A stretch of 64,000 nucleotides of DNA from Flavobacteriales bacterium UBA4110 (GTDB taxonomy: Bacteria > Bacteroidota > Bacteroidia > Flavobacteriales > Weeksellaceae), in contig DFXK01000009.1 in assembly GCA_002383165.1 (NCBI GenBank), positions 92,775-156,774 of the forward strand, written 5' to 3'. Numbering within the stretch: the first letter of the stretch is position 1; every line of letters begins with the position of its first letter. Below, piece by piece: positions 33,170 through 41,523 of this stretch. The translations under genes were made by a program, and so were the position numbers. Below the pieces are notes generated by a model, which saw nothing but the letters and a program-made list of their open reading frames with translations, had not been told where the DNA came from and made no database searches.

Positions 33170-34786
33170 TTATTTTTTTGTGAATATTAATCTTAACTGG
33201 ACATTCTTAGAGCTGACAGGCATCTCCTGCCCTATTTTACTTGTATCTGTTCCTACCAGTAATAACCTAAAAGGATTGTATGGTCTGTCATTATAAGTCT
33301 GACCAAGTAGTGCTCCCGTAGATGAGTTTACAAGATAAGATCCTGTATCAATTATAAAATCTTTCCCATTATACTCATTTATATTGTAAGATTCATCCTC
33401 TATAATTTGTTTAAGTGATGAAGTAATACTAACATCATAGTAAGCATCTTTTGTGGAAAGATTAGCAGTACGGACAAGTGAATATCCTGCGCTTGAAAGT
33501 ACTGTCATATCCGGTAAAAATCTTGACATTGTATCTCTTTCTTTTACAAGGAAACTTGAAGGTTTTCTGTATTTATTATCCCACTCAGGATCAGTACTAT
33601 CATTATATAGTCGAATTTTTGCGGAAACAACTGCAATTTTTTCATTCTTATATTGATTTCTTAGTGCAATGATTAATTCCTTTGTAATTCGTACACCAAT
33701 ACTACTTCCGCCCATCCCTTGTAAATAAAGTTTGGTTGAAGGATTTGTTATTGGTAATGCTGCATTGGCTTTGACCTCTTTTGCATCAATGGCATCTTTT
33801 GTTCCGGTTATGTAAGAGCTACTTCTAGAGTAAGCCACATTACTTAAGTGAACATTTGGAGATCCTAAACTTAAAGATGTTTCTTGTTTTGTCTTAGTAA
33901 CTGTTCCATCTGATGCGGTTACGTCATTCTTGTAATAAATAGTTAATGCAGCATCATTAGGAGCCATCGAAAACATGTAACCGTCATTTTCATCAACCGA
34001 AATTCTTAAACCTCGGAAATATCTAATAAATGATGCAGCATCTTTCAGCACCTGATTTCCTTGCTTTGCTATGATTTTATCCTGAAAAAATTCTTTTTTC
34101 AATGGTATTCTTAACGATACGGCGCGGTTCACGAGTTCAGACGCATCAGAATCTTTTGTGATGACCACTGAATTAACTGTACCGTTGAAGCTTTTCGATC
34201 CAATATCAGTAGATGAAACTGCAATTGTTTTATTCGTTTTAATAGAGTCGGAAGCTCCACCTAAAAAGTCAGTAACCTCATGAACTCTTATGGTTAAAGG
34301 AGGAGTAGCCGTTCCAACCTTATATTTACCATATTTTCTAACTGGATAGGTATTAACTACTTTTTTTGCAGCTACATTACCATCAGGATAGATATAATCT
34401 TCAGTTGTTGTCGTTTTTAAAGAGTCTGAAGCCGTTTCATACAAAGGTTTAAGAGTAAGAACAACAGAATCTATAACAGGGTTTATTCCAAAATCAGGAT
34501 TGTATGAGCTCAGCCTTACTTGCGTGAAATAAGAAACTTTCTGACCTCCAAAAACAGGCTCAGTAAATGCGCCGATTCGGACGCTGTCATACTGAGAAGT
34601 AACAACATTCTGAACGTCTTGATTATTGACATTATAAGCAGCAAGTCCGTACACTTTTTCTGAAGATTCGGATCCGTTTACTAACTGAGAACCGAGGTTA
34701 TCCAGATCGCTTTCACACGAATTCAACACAACAATCCCCATCCATAAAACGGAGATTACCTTCATCATATTTTTTATTCTTATCAT
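33170..34786 (-). CDS. DUF4270 lipoprotein
   Basis: 538 residues. A signal with lipobox (MMKVISVLWMGIVVLNSCES, from the Met at residue 7) makes this an envelope lipoprotein. Early markers are DLDNLGSQLVNGSE and the long beta-rich domain typical of DUF4270 (IGAFTEPVFGGQKVSYFTQVRLSSYNP, SSYITGTKDAIDAKEV, LYLQGMGGSSIGVRI). Its function is not established. The order glycogen-synthase-like/DUF4270/glmS is repeatedly found in Bacteroidota (recollection, not searched). Small gaps (20 and 12 bp) indicate one transcript. Confidence 0.85.
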   Translation of the reverse strand: MIRIKNMMKVISVLWMGIVVLNSCESDLDNLGSQLVNGSESSEKVYGLAAYNVNNQDVQNVVTSQYDSVRIGAFTEPVFGGQKVSYFTQVRLSSYNPDFGINPVIDSVVLTLKPLYETASDSLKTTTTEDYIYPDGNVAAKKVVNTYPVRKYGKYKVGTATPPLTIRVHEVTDFLGGASDSIKTNKTIAVSSTDIGSKSFNGTVNSVVITKDSDASELVNRAVSLRIPLKKEFFQDKIIAKQGNQVLKDAASFIRYFRGLRISVDENDGYMFSMAPNDAALTIYYKNDVTASDGTVTKTKQETSLSLGSPNVHLSNVAYSRSSSYITGTKDAIDAKEVKANAALPITNPSTKLYLQGMGGSSIGVRITKELIIALRNQYKNEKIAVVSAKIRLYNDSTDPEWDNKYRKPSSFLVKERDTMSRFLPDMTVLSSAGYSLVRTANLSTKDAYYDVSITSSLKQIIEDESYNINEYNGKDFIIDTGSYLVNSSTGALLGQTYNDRPYNPFRLLLVGTDTSKIGQEMPVSSKNVQLRLIFTKK

Positions 34787-34806
34787 TATAATATAATCGA
34801 TCGTAA

Positions 34807-35577
34807 TTAATAAATTGTTGATATTGATTCTACATTCAGATAGTCAGATTTTTCAGCATCTGCTTTCGCATAAGCTTCCTCCAATTTGTCTTCCAAAAAT
34901 TCATTTCCTTTCACAATAACATCTACATAATCCATACTGTCATTTACAAAACTGAGAAAACTTGGATTATCTAACGATTGTAAATCTGAAATATTATCGA
35001 ATTCCAGAATTTCCTTCGTGTTATCATTCAGCTTCAAATCTTCTTCATTATAAACAGAAAGTACGATTTTGGTATCGTTGAAATAAGAATCGTCTTTATA
35101 ATAAGTTTTCAAATATATCGGGATTAACGAAGACATCCAACCATTGAGATGAATTACATCTGGCACCCAATTTAGTTTTTTAATAGTCTCTATAACTCCC
35201 CTTGCAAAGAAAACAGCTCTTTCATTATTATCTTCGAAAGGATTGCCTTCATCGTCAAAATAATATTGTTTTCTTTTGAAGTATTCTTCATTATCTATAA
35301 AATAAACCTGCAAACGCTCACCTGGTAAAGATGCAACTTTGATGATCAGTGGTTGATCCAAATCGTTTATAATAATGTTCATCCCGGACAGACGGATTAC
35401 CTCGTGTAATTGAAACTTCCTTTCACTGATTTGTCCGAATCTCGGCATAAAAACCCTTACATCGTTACCCTCGCTATGCATTTTCAGCGCCATTTTGTGC
35501 ACCAAGCTCCCCATATTTGTATCTTCCTGATAGGGATACATCTCCGTAGTAACGTATAAAATCTTTTGATTAGGCAT
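34807..35577 (-). CDS. Glycogen/starch synthase-like protein, N-terminal domain only
   Basis: 256 residues beginning MPNQKILYVTTEMYPYQEDTNMGSL. The start resembles the GT5 glycogen synthase N-terminal Rossmann domain (K-x-x-Y/V-T-E-M-x-P, MALKMHSEGNDVRVFMPRFG, and PDVIHLNGWMSSLIPIYL). The second GT-B domain with the ADP-glucose site is absent, as is the K-x-G-G-L donor loop (here TNMGSL). The chain ends with an acidic helix. It is therefore unlikely to be a working glycosyltransferase alone; similar short proteins sit next to DUF4270/glmS in Bacteroidota. Divergent from panC. Confidence 0.8.
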   Translation of the reverse strand: MPNQKILYVTTEMYPYQEDTNMGSLVHKMALKMHSEGNDVRVFMPRFGQISERKFQLHEVIRLSGMNIIINDLDQPLIIKVASLPGERLQVYFIDNEEYFKRKQYYFDDEGNPFEDNNERAVFFARGVIETIKKLNWVPDVIHLNGWMSSLIPIYLKTYYKDDSYFNDTKIVLSVYNEEDLKLNDNTKEILEFDNISDLQSLDNPSFLSFVNDSMDYVDVIVKGNEFLEDKLEEAYAKADAEKSDYLNVESISTIY

Positions 35578-35881
35578 AAAATTTACTTTAAACGAAGTAT
35601 AAAAACTTCATTTTGCAAAATTACAAAAAATTAAATCAAATCATTTATTTTACTGAATATTAATAGTAATTAACAAATAACACTATATATCAATAACTTA
35701 CATCAGTAATATTGTTAAAATCAGACTAAAATAATACAGATTACCAACATTGATAAATGCGACATATTTAATAAATGATAGGTATCCTGTCAAGATCTGA
35801 AGCTTTTTAAGAAATTTAGTACAAATCATCTGCTGTAAAAACAAAAAACAGCTACCTTTGAGCCTTTAAAACATTACTATC
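35578..35881. other. Divergent control region of the glycogen-synthase-like gene and panC
   Basis: 304 bp, very AT-rich, no gene. A minus-strand -7 element TAATTTTG (35623-35616) serves the synthase-like gene. TACCTTTG (35853-35860) is a good -7 for panC, 22 bp before its ATG. Convincing -33 boxes were not found. The middle 200 bp shows no other structure. Confidence 0.55.
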
Positions 35882-36727
35882 ATGCAGGTTTTTTACGACA
35901 AAGACTCTTTTTCAAAATATATAGATTCACAAAAAGAACAAAACAATTCGATCGGATTTGCTCCTACAATGGGCGCATTGCACGCAGGACACATCTCTTT
36001 ATATGAGGAAGCTAACAAAGATAATGACATTGTAATTTCCTCAATATTTGTAAATCCCACGCAATTCAATAACGCTGAAGATTTAGAAAAGTATCCCAGA
36101 ACAGTTGAAAATGATATTGAAAAGCTCCAGAATTCTAAACTGGTAGATGCCGTTTACATCCCAAAACTGGAAGACATATATCCAAATGGTATGGAAAGAA
36201 AACACTATAACTTCGGAGGTATTGAAAACGAGATGGAAGGTGCCGCAAGACCTGGTCATTTTGATGGCGTAGGAACCGTGGTGGAAGAATTATTTCGACA
36301 AGTAAGACCAGACAACGCCTATTTTGGAGAAAAAGACTTTCAACAACTAAAAATTATAGAAAAATTAGTAGCTATTCTGGATCTGGGCATCAAAATCCAC
36401 GGTGTAAAAATCCATAGAGAAAAGAACGGACTGGCGATGAGTTCTAGAAATATGCGACTTTCTGAAGCGGAAAAAGAAGCATCATCTGTTATTTATCAAA
36501 CTCTAAAAAAGGTGGATGATTGGTTTCGGGTGGTAACGATACCGGAAATCAAATCAAGAGTTGAGGAAATCTTCGATAGGGATGATATGGTGCTGGAATA
36601 CTTCCTGATTGCCAATGAAGACACTTTGAAAGAAGCAGACTTTTTTTCAGAAGACGAAAATTACCGTGCCTTCATCGTGGTGAATGTGGATCAAGTGAGA
36701 CTGATAGACAATATGCACCTGAAATAA
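35882..36727 (+). CDS. panC: Pantothenate synthetase
   Basis: 281 residues, condensing pantoate with beta-alanine using ATP, a step of coenzyme A synthesis. The class-I-tRNA-synthetase-like nucleotide motif GFAPTMGALHAGH (H34, H37), the SIFVNPTQFN motif, YPRTVENDIEKL and VRPDNAYFGEKDFQQL, then KIHREKNGLAMSSRN (KMSKS-like) are all present. Length is normal. panD and panB are not adjacent. It ends at a hairpin shared with the tRNA-Lys array on the other strand. Confidence 0.96.
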   Translation: MQVFYDKDSFSKYIDSQKEQNNSIGFAPTMGALHAGHISLYEEANKDNDIVISSIFVNPTQFNNAEDLEKYPRTVENDIEKLQNSKLVDAVYIPKLEDIYPNGMERKHYNFGGIENEMEGAARPGHFDGVGTVVEELFRQVRPDNAYFGEKDFQQLKIIEKLVAILDLGIKIHGVKIHREKNGLAMSSRNMRLSEAEKEASSVIYQTLKKVDDWFRVVTIPEIKSRVEEIFDRDDMVLEYFLIANEDTLKEADFFSEDENYRAFIVVNVDQVRLIDNMHLK

Positions 36728-36730
36728 AAA

Positions 36731-36757
36731 GAAGCTTCTTTTACAAGAAGCTTCTAC
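36731..36757. terminator. Hairpin between panC and the tRNA array
   Basis: GAAGCTTCTT, loop TTAC, AAGAAGCTTC (36731-36754). The T-tract is on the minus strand, so it ends the tRNA transcripts; on the plus strand it may only stabilise the panC 3' end. Confidence 0.65.
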
Positions 36758-36805
36758 ACCAAATCACAAAATATTAATATGAAAAAAATTTACTTGCGTA
36801 AATTG

Positions 36806-36878
36806 TGACTCGGCTGGGATTCGAACCCAGGACCCATACATTAAAAGTGTATTGCTCTACCAGCTGAGCTACCGAGTC
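36806..36878 (-). tRNA. tRNA-Lys (anticodon TTT), copy 2
   Basis: 73 nt. Acceptor GACTCGG pairs with CCGAGTC; anticodon arm ATACA-CTTTTAA-TGTAT. The body is the same as the other tRNA-Lys at 37043, differing only in the acceptor stem. Last of the Lys-Leu-Lys array. Confidence 0.95.
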
Positions 36879-36923
36879 TTCTTAATTAATAAAATAATTT
36901 AATAATTAAAAATATTTCTGCTG

Positions 36924-37006
36924 TGCCTGCGACTGGACTCGAACCAGCACATCCTTAGGAAACCACCCCCTCAAGATGGCGTGTCTACCAATTTCACCAC
37001 GCAGGC
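36924..37006 (-). tRNA. tRNA-Leu (anticodon GAG)
   Basis: 83 nt class II tRNA. Acceptor GCCTGCG pairs with CGCAGGC; the anticodon arm is CCATC-TTGAGGG-GGTGG; the long variable arm contains TTTCCTAAGGA. CCA not encoded. It is the middle gene of the array. Confidence 0.94.
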
Positions 37007-37042
37007 AAAAAAAAACCGTATCGCTACGGATTAATTTGCTAG

Positions 37043-37115
37043 TGACCTGGCTGGGATTCGAACCCAGGACCCATACATTAAAAGTGTATTGCTCTACCAG
37101 CTGAGCTACCAGGTC
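37043..37115 (-). tRNA. tRNA-Lys (anticodon TTT), copy 1
   Basis: 73 nt. Acceptor GACCTGG pairs with CCAGGTC; anticodon loop CTTTTAA. First of the array, directly downstream of the promoter at 37212-37241. Interior identical to copy 2. Confidence 0.95.
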
Positions 37116-37211
37116 GGCCACTATAAAAATGAAAAGATTTATGACATCTGATAAATGATTTTAAACTAAATCTTTTAGCGTTTACCGTTTATCTCTCATT
37201 TTTTAGTGGTG

Positions 37212-37241
37212 CAAAGATAGTGCTTTTTTTAAAATCTCAAA
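37212..37241 (-). promoter_or_regulatory. Promoter of the Lys-Leu-Lys tRNA array
   Basis: Minus strand TTTG (37241-37238), 18 bases, TATCTTTG (37219-37212). An exact consensus pair, about 97 bases before the first tRNA, so a leader is transcribed and removed. Confidence 0.8.
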
Positions 37242-37272
37242 ATTTTTTTCGAACTTTGTTTAAAATAAAATT

Positions 37273-37788
37273 ATGATAATTTCTTTACTTGGATATATGG
37301 GAAGCGGTAAATCTCACGTTTCCAAAAACTTGAGCAAAAAATTAAATTTTCCATTAATTGACCTCGATCAAAGAATTTCTGAAGAAAACCTGCTGAGTAT
37401 TCCTGAAATATTCCAGACAAAGGGAGAAATATTCTTTCGCAAGGAAGAAAAACGCGTATTGGAAAATATTCTGAACGAGGAAAAAGATATCATTCTGAGT
37501 CTTGGCGGTGGAACTCCCGTTTACTATAATAATATGGAACTAATTAATGAAAAATCAAAGAGTATATTTCTAAGAGCTTCTGTAAAAACGCTTACAGACC
37601 GAGTACTGCTACAGAAAAATACCCGCCCGCTGATTGCCAAATTAAATGATGACGACGTGCCTGAATTTATCGCGAAGCATCTTTTCGAAAGGAATCCTTT
37701 CTACAGCAAATCTCATTTTACAGTCGATACAGACTCCAAAACCGCCAATGATATTTCTGATGAAATCATAAAGCTATTAAATATTTAA
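37273..37788 (+). CDS. aroK: Shikimate kinase
   Basis: 171 residues, phosphorylating shikimate at O3 in aromatic amino acid synthesis. P-loop GYMGSGKSH (7-15), the shikimate-binding D in LIDLDQRIS, KGEIFFRKEE and the LGGGTPVYY motif, then the lid region NTRPLI are all visible. Standard length. It starts 31 bp beyond the tRNA-array promoter region on the other strand, and its stop overlaps that of the S4 gene by 4 bp (convergent). Confidence 0.95.
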   Translation: MIISLLGYMGSGKSHVSKNLSKKLNFPLIDLDQRISEENLLSIPEIFQTKGEIFFRKEEKRVLENILNEEKDIILSLGGGTPVYYNNMELINEKSKSIFLRASVKTLTDRVLLQKNTRPLIAKLNDDDVPEFIAKHLFERNPFYSKSHFTVDTDSKTANDISDEIIKLLNI

Positions 37789-38222
37789 TCTTCGCCTTCT
37801 TCAGTGTCCGGTGAGAAAAAAATATCCCAATCTTCATTATCCATTTCTAAGGCTGAACTGCCAGCAGAAAAATCGTCCATTTCTCGCCTATCTTTTTTTG
37901 TAGGTCTTCCGAGTCCTTTTTGCCTGTAATAATCTTGAGCAGATTTTCTCATTTTTAAAATTTCATATTGATCTTTCTCCGTCATATCAATCACATAAAG
38001 CGCAACCAATTTAGCGCCAATCCTGCTTTTCGGCAGATCGGTCACTTTTATTTTATATTCGATTTGATTTTTTTTAATTTTTATAACATCGCCAATCTTT
38101 ACCTCTTTAGAAGACTTAACCACATTTTCTCCTATACTCACCCTATTCTTTTTGATTTCTTCAGCAGCGATGTTTCTGGTTTTATAAAATCTCACACTCC
38201 ATAAAAATTTATCTATTCTCAT
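37785..38222 (-). CDS. S4-domain RNA-binding protein (Hsp15/HslR-like)
   Basis: 145 residues. The S4 RNA-binding domain fills the first 70 residues: MRIDKFLWSVRFYKTRNIAAEEIKKNRVSIGENVVKSSKEV and VGD-like turn in KIGDVIKIKKN. In E. coli Hsp15 this rescues stalled 50S subunits carrying nascent chains. The C-terminal part is charged (KGLGRPTKKDRREMDDF) and ends acidic (SPDTEEGED), as in flavobacterial relatives. RNA binding is well supported; the exact function is inferred. Confidence 0.88.
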   Translation of the reverse strand: MRIDKFLWSVRFYKTRNIAAEEIKKNRVSIGENVVKSSKEVKIGDVIKIKKNQIEYKIKVTDLPKSRIGAKLVALYVIDMTEKDQYEILKMRKSAQDYYRQKGLGRPTKKDRREMDDFSAGSSALEMDNEDWDIFFSPDTEEGED

Positions 38223-38279
38223 AATTTTTTATACTTTTGTCTCGTTAAAATTAATCGCAATTTAACATTAAATAAAAAA

Positions 38280-39020
38280 ATGAAAAAAATACTTTTGGGA
38301 ATTGCTCTTTCTGTAGCTGTCTTACAGGGATGCAAGAAAGACAATACTGATGATGAAGAGGTTGTACAGCTTACTGTAGATGAGCAAAAAGAATATGACG
38401 ATGCCGCTGCTCTAGATTTTCTGAATAAGCATTATTTAGATAGCAAAGGCGTAATCACCGCTTTTGATGATACCACAGATACTGATAACAATGAAAAAAA
38501 ATTAGCGGATTATAATTACGTTAAGTTGCCATCCGGTGTAATCTATATTGTGAGACCTGGCGCACAGCCAAACCCCGGAAAAGATGTAGCAAGTAATGAT
38601 GTAATTAGTTTTTTTAATATTACTAAAACATATAGTGCTACAAAAACTAATGACAAAATAAGCTTTAGTGATGAAGCTACCTTTATTAATAATGTTGCTA
38701 ATACTGGCGTTCCAAGCGTAGACCCAGCTTATTACTATGTAAAATCATCTGTTATTAAAGCGTATAATACTGCAAATAGCACCACAGTAGAACGTAACTT
38801 TTATGAAATTGAAGGATTGCAGGAAGCACTTAAGTTTTTTAAATCTTTTGACAACCGAGATATTGCAGAAGATTATAACATGCAGGGTGTTATTATAGTA
38901 CCATCAAGAGCAGCATTTGCGAGAGATAATTCAATATACGGAACTGTTTATCAAAACAGAAGTTTTGTTTTCAACTTCCAGCTTTATAATACAAGAACTA
39001 GATTACCAAAAGAAGACTAA
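38280..39020 (+). CDS. FKBP-like lipoprotein (probably degenerate PPIase)
   Basis: 246 residues. Lipoprotein signal MKKILLGIALSVAVLQGCKK with lipobox LQGC. The later part has weak FKBP features: YVKLPSGVIYIVRPGAQ, PGKDVASNDVISFF, the IEGLQEALKFF helix and GVIIVPSRAAFARDNSIYG. FKBP active-site aromatics are only partly recognisable and there is an insert around 110-160. Envelope FKBP-like lipoproteins are common beside gliding/T9SS genes in flavobacteria. A -7 element TACTTTTG lies at 38232-38239. PPIase activity is doubtful. Confidence 0.6.
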   Translation: MKKILLGIALSVAVLQGCKKDNTDDEEVVQLTVDEQKEYDDAAALDFLNKHYLDSKGVITAFDDTTDTDNNEKKLADYNYVKLPSGVIYIVRPGAQPNPGKDVASNDVISFFNITKTYSATKTNDKISFSDEATFINNVANTGVPSVDPAYYYVKSSVIKAYNTANSTTVERNFYEIEGLQEALKFFKSFDNRDIAEDYNMQGVIIVPSRAAFARDNSIYGTVYQNRSFVFNFQLYNTRTRLPKED

Positions 39021-39041
39021 TTTGGTATTCTTCTAGATAAA

Positions 39042-39077
39042 AAAAACCGCAAAAATAGTATTTTGCGGTTTTTTTAT
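39042..39077. terminator. Bidirectional terminator between the lipoprotein and mtaB
   Basis: AAAACCGCAAAA, ATAGTA, TTTTGCGGTTTT with A- and T-tracts on both sides; fits both convergent genes. Confidence 0.88.
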
Positions 39078-39090
39078 TTTTGGTATTTGT

Positions 39091-40449
39091 TTAAATCTTA
39101 GCCAAAAAATCCTCAAATTGCATCTCTTTGATAGAGACATTACCTTCTTCTGTAATTTTATCTAAGACAATGATTTCGATTTGATTGATTGATTTTTCAT
39201 CAAACGGTTTAGCTACCCTCACGTAGTTTTCCGTGAAGCCGTACATCATTCCGTTTTTGTTTTCATGTTCCCAAAGTACAGAAAGTTTATTGCCTAGCTG
39301 TGTTCTGTAGAATTCCATTTTCTTTTTCTCGGAAAGGATTCTCAGCATTTTGTTACGTCTTTTTCTTTCTGGGATGGGAACAGCTCCTTGCATATCCGCA
39401 GCTTCTGTATTTTCTCTTTCAGAATATGTAAAAACGTGAAGATAACTGATTGGCAAATCATTCAGGAAATTATAAGTTTCCATAAATAACTCTTCTGTTT
39501 CACCTGGAAATCCAACGATGACATCAACACCAATTGCCGCATCCGGCATTACTTCTCGGATTTTATTAACTCTGTTATTATATAATTTGGTTAAATATCT
39601 GCGTTTCATTTTCTTCAACAATTCATCACTTCCAGATTGAAGCGGAATATGAAAATGTGGCACAAAGCTTCTGCTTTTGGCAACCAAATCGATACTTTCG
39701 TCTTTCAAAAGATTGGGTTCGATGGAAGAAATTCGGATTCTTTCAATACCTTCAACTTTATCCAACTCAGAAATCAAATCGAGAAAAGTATGTTCGTGTT
39801 TTTTATTCCCGAATTCTCCTTTTCCATAATCTCCGATATTAACGCCCGTAAGAACAATTTCCTTAATATCTCTCGCCGCAATTTCTTTTGCATTCGCAAC
39901 AACATTATCAATGGTATCAGAACGAGAAATTCCTCTGGCTAAAGGGATTGTGCAATAAGTACATTTGTAATCGCAACCATCCTGAACTTTCAAAAAAGCT
40001 CTGGTTCTATCGCCAATAGAATAAGAACCAACGAAAAAATCAGCTTCATCAATTTCACAAGAATGAATCTCTGCATAACTTTCAGACTTCTCCAAATCCT
40101 CCAGATAACTTAGAATATTGAATTTTTCTTTAGCTCCTAAAACCAAATCTACACCGGTAATAGACGAAATTTCTTCCGGCTTCAGCTGTGCATAGCAACC
40201 AATTATTGCGACCAAACCATCTGGATTCGCTTTCGCAGCGCGCTTGACGTGAAGTTTACATTCCTTATCTGCATTTTCTGTAACAGAACAAGTGTTGATA
40301 ATATAAACATTCGCAGGGACATCAAAATTAACCTTTTGATAACCGGCATCCGTCAGTTGCCTTGCAATAGTAGAGGTTTCTGCAAAGTTCAGTTTGCAGC
40401 CAAGTGTGTGAAAAGCAACGGTTTTGGGTTGTGAAATTACATTTGACAT
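39091..40449 (-). CDS. mtaB: tRNA (N6-threonylcarbamoyladenosine-C2) methylthiotransferase
   Basis: 452 residues, a radical SAM enzyme that adds a methylthio group to t6A37 of ANN-decoding tRNAs. The N-terminal domain has FHTLGCKLNFAE (C18), NTCSVTE (C54) and IGCYAQ (C85), ligating one Fe-S cluster. The radical SAM cluster C159-x3-C163-x2-C166 is in DGCDYKCTYCTIP, followed by TGVNIGDYG and LRISSIEP. A TRAM-like C-terminal domain ends the protein. LGCKLN and GVNIGDYG favour MtaB over MiaB or RimO. Confidence 0.92.
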   Translation of the reverse strand: MSNVISQPKTVAFHTLGCKLNFAETSTIARQLTDAGYQKVNFDVPANVYIINTCSVTENADKECKLHVKRAAKANPDGLVAIIGCYAQLKPEEISSITGVDLVLGAKEKFNILSYLEDLEKSESYAEIHSCEIDEADFFVGSYSIGDRTRAFLKVQDGCDYKCTYCTIPLARGISRSDTIDNVVANAKEIAARDIKEIVLTGVNIGDYGKGEFGNKKHEHTFLDLISELDKVEGIERIRISSIEPNLLKDESIDLVAKSRSFVPHFHIPLQSGSDELLKKMKRRYLTKLYNNRVNKIREVMPDAAIGVDVIVGFPGETEELFMETYNFLNDLPISYLHVFTYSERENTEAADMQGAVPIPERKRRNKMLRILSEKKKMEFYRTQLGNKLSVLWEHENKNGMMYGFTENYVRVAKPFDEKSINQIEIIVLDKITEEGNVSIKEMQFEDFLAKI

Positions 40450-40505
40450 AAGTCTGCAAAGTTATTAATAAAATTGCAACCGTTCCAAATGATGACTTTT
40501 TTACC

Positions 40506-40532
40506 AAAAAAATCCGGAAATAACCGGATTCT
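40506..40532 (-). terminator. Terminator after the 39-residue ORF
   Basis: AATCCGG, AAATAA, CCGGATT (40511-40530), with an A-run on the left that reads as T's on the minus strand. It lies 10 bp after the small ORF's stop and upstream of mtaB. Confidence 0.8.
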
Positions 40533-40541
40533 TTTGTTGAT

Positions 40542-40661
40542 TTATGTTGTTTCGGAAAGTTGAGTACACCTTTTTTCATCGGATATACCAAGAACTGAAG
40601 AATGATTAATGCTTGTAAGTTCCTCACAAAAAGCTGCAATCGATTTCATATTCTCTTTCAT
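40542..40661 (-). CDS. Possible 39-residue small protein
   Basis: ATG at 40661, TAA at 40544-40542. It reads MKENMKSIAAFCEELTSINH, then SSVLGISDEKRCTQLSETT. It is preceded by GGAAAG about 7 bases upstream and followed by a strong terminator, which gives it the look of a real short gene, possibly the last gene of the 41523-40542 run. No family recognised, no signal peptide or membrane segment; two cysteines. It could instead be random. Confidence 0.45.
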   Translation of the reverse strand: MKENMKSIAAFCEELTSINHSSVLGISDEKRCTQLSETT

Positions 40662-40709
40662 CACTTTCCAAAATTTACTATTAAATTTTATGTATTAATT
40701 CTATAACTT

Positions 40710-41189
40710 TCACTCATCTGACTTTGGTACCTCCACCGCAACTTCATAAACTTTGGTATGCATTAAGTATTTAGACCTTTCCCGAGATGTTACATTTTCT
40801 ACTTCTCCTTTGTATAAAACAATAACAGCGTCTTCCTTTATTAGAGGATCTGAATCAGAAAAATATTTTTCATCTGGACTTTTTTCAGTTACTTCATTTT
40901 GTCGTTCTTTCAGTTTGTCTGCAATTTCCTGAAATCCTTCATCCGATGAATGTAATATCTTATAATCCGGTCCCGCAAACGCCTTATAATATTTGTTTTC
41001 TGATATCAAGTTCTGCGAACTGTCTTCTACAGGATTATCATTGCCATCCAAAAAACCTACTTCCAGTAATCTTCCGTTTCTTTCTTCTGAAAACTGTCTT
41101 GCTTCTGCCACTGATTTAAAACCAGTGTATAGGTTAGTTTTCTCAAACTCATATCTCACGAGCCTTTCTACAATATTTTCTTTTTCCAT
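40710..41189 (-). CDS. Conserved-type hypothetical protein, acidic
   Basis: 159 residues, soluble, acidic, without recognised domains. The N-terminus MEKENIVERLVRYEFEKTNL and the segment TGFKSVAEARQFSEERNGRLLEVGF suggest a small alpha/beta fold. Later KYYKAFAGPDYKILHSSDEGF and a repeat of charged residues (KLKERQNEVTEKSPDEKYFS) precede the basic-acidic end KVYEVAVEVPKSDE. It follows the small membrane-anchored gene at 41203 by 13 bp, so both form one transcript. Function unknown. Confidence 0.7.
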   Translation of the reverse strand: MEKENIVERLVRYEFEKTNLYTGFKSVAEARQFSEERNGRLLEVGFLDGNDNPVEDSSQNLISENKYYKAFAGPDYKILHSSDEGFQEIADKLKERQNEVTEKSPDEKYFSDSDPLIKEDAVIVLYKGEVENVTSRERSKYLMHTKVYEVAVEVPKSDE

Positions 41190-41202
41190 AATTTATTTAG
41201 AT

Positions 41203-41523
41203 TTAATGATGTCTTATGCCCTTCTGATGATAGTTCACCTGTCTCGAATTAAAATTCTTATTATTAAATTTTGAGTTAATTTGGGAATCTATATGATGGT
41301 GAGCCTGAGAAAGAAGTTCAGGAGTGTCAAAATGTAGTTTTTTGCCATTCTGGAAAATCTCACCTTGTGAGTTTCTGTACATCTCATTTTCTTGATAAGT
41401 ATTTCCATCCGGTGCGCTGTAAGTTTGTGACCTATTTTTTCTTGCTTTTCTTACGATACCTGCGGCAATTAACAAACCTCCGCCTGCAAGAAATCCTAAA
41501 GCTATTTTTACACTTGATTTCAT
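41203..41523 (-). CDS. Small membrane-anchored hypothetical protein
   Basis: 106 residues. One N-terminal helix (KIALGFLAGGGLLIAAGIV, about 6-24) with a following KARKNRS cluster places the N-terminus outside and the tail in the cytoplasm by the positive-inside rule. The tail has YQENEMYRNSQGEIFQNGKK and a histidine-rich end (QAHHHIDSQ, HQKGIRHH). No family recognised. It leads the two or three gene run 41523-40542. Confidence 0.65.
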   Translation of the reverse strand: MKSSVKIALGFLAGGGLLIAAGIVRKARKNRSQTYSAPDGNTYQENEMYRNSQGEIFQNGKKLHFDTPELLSQAHHHIDSQINSKFNNKNFNSRQVNYHQKGIRHH

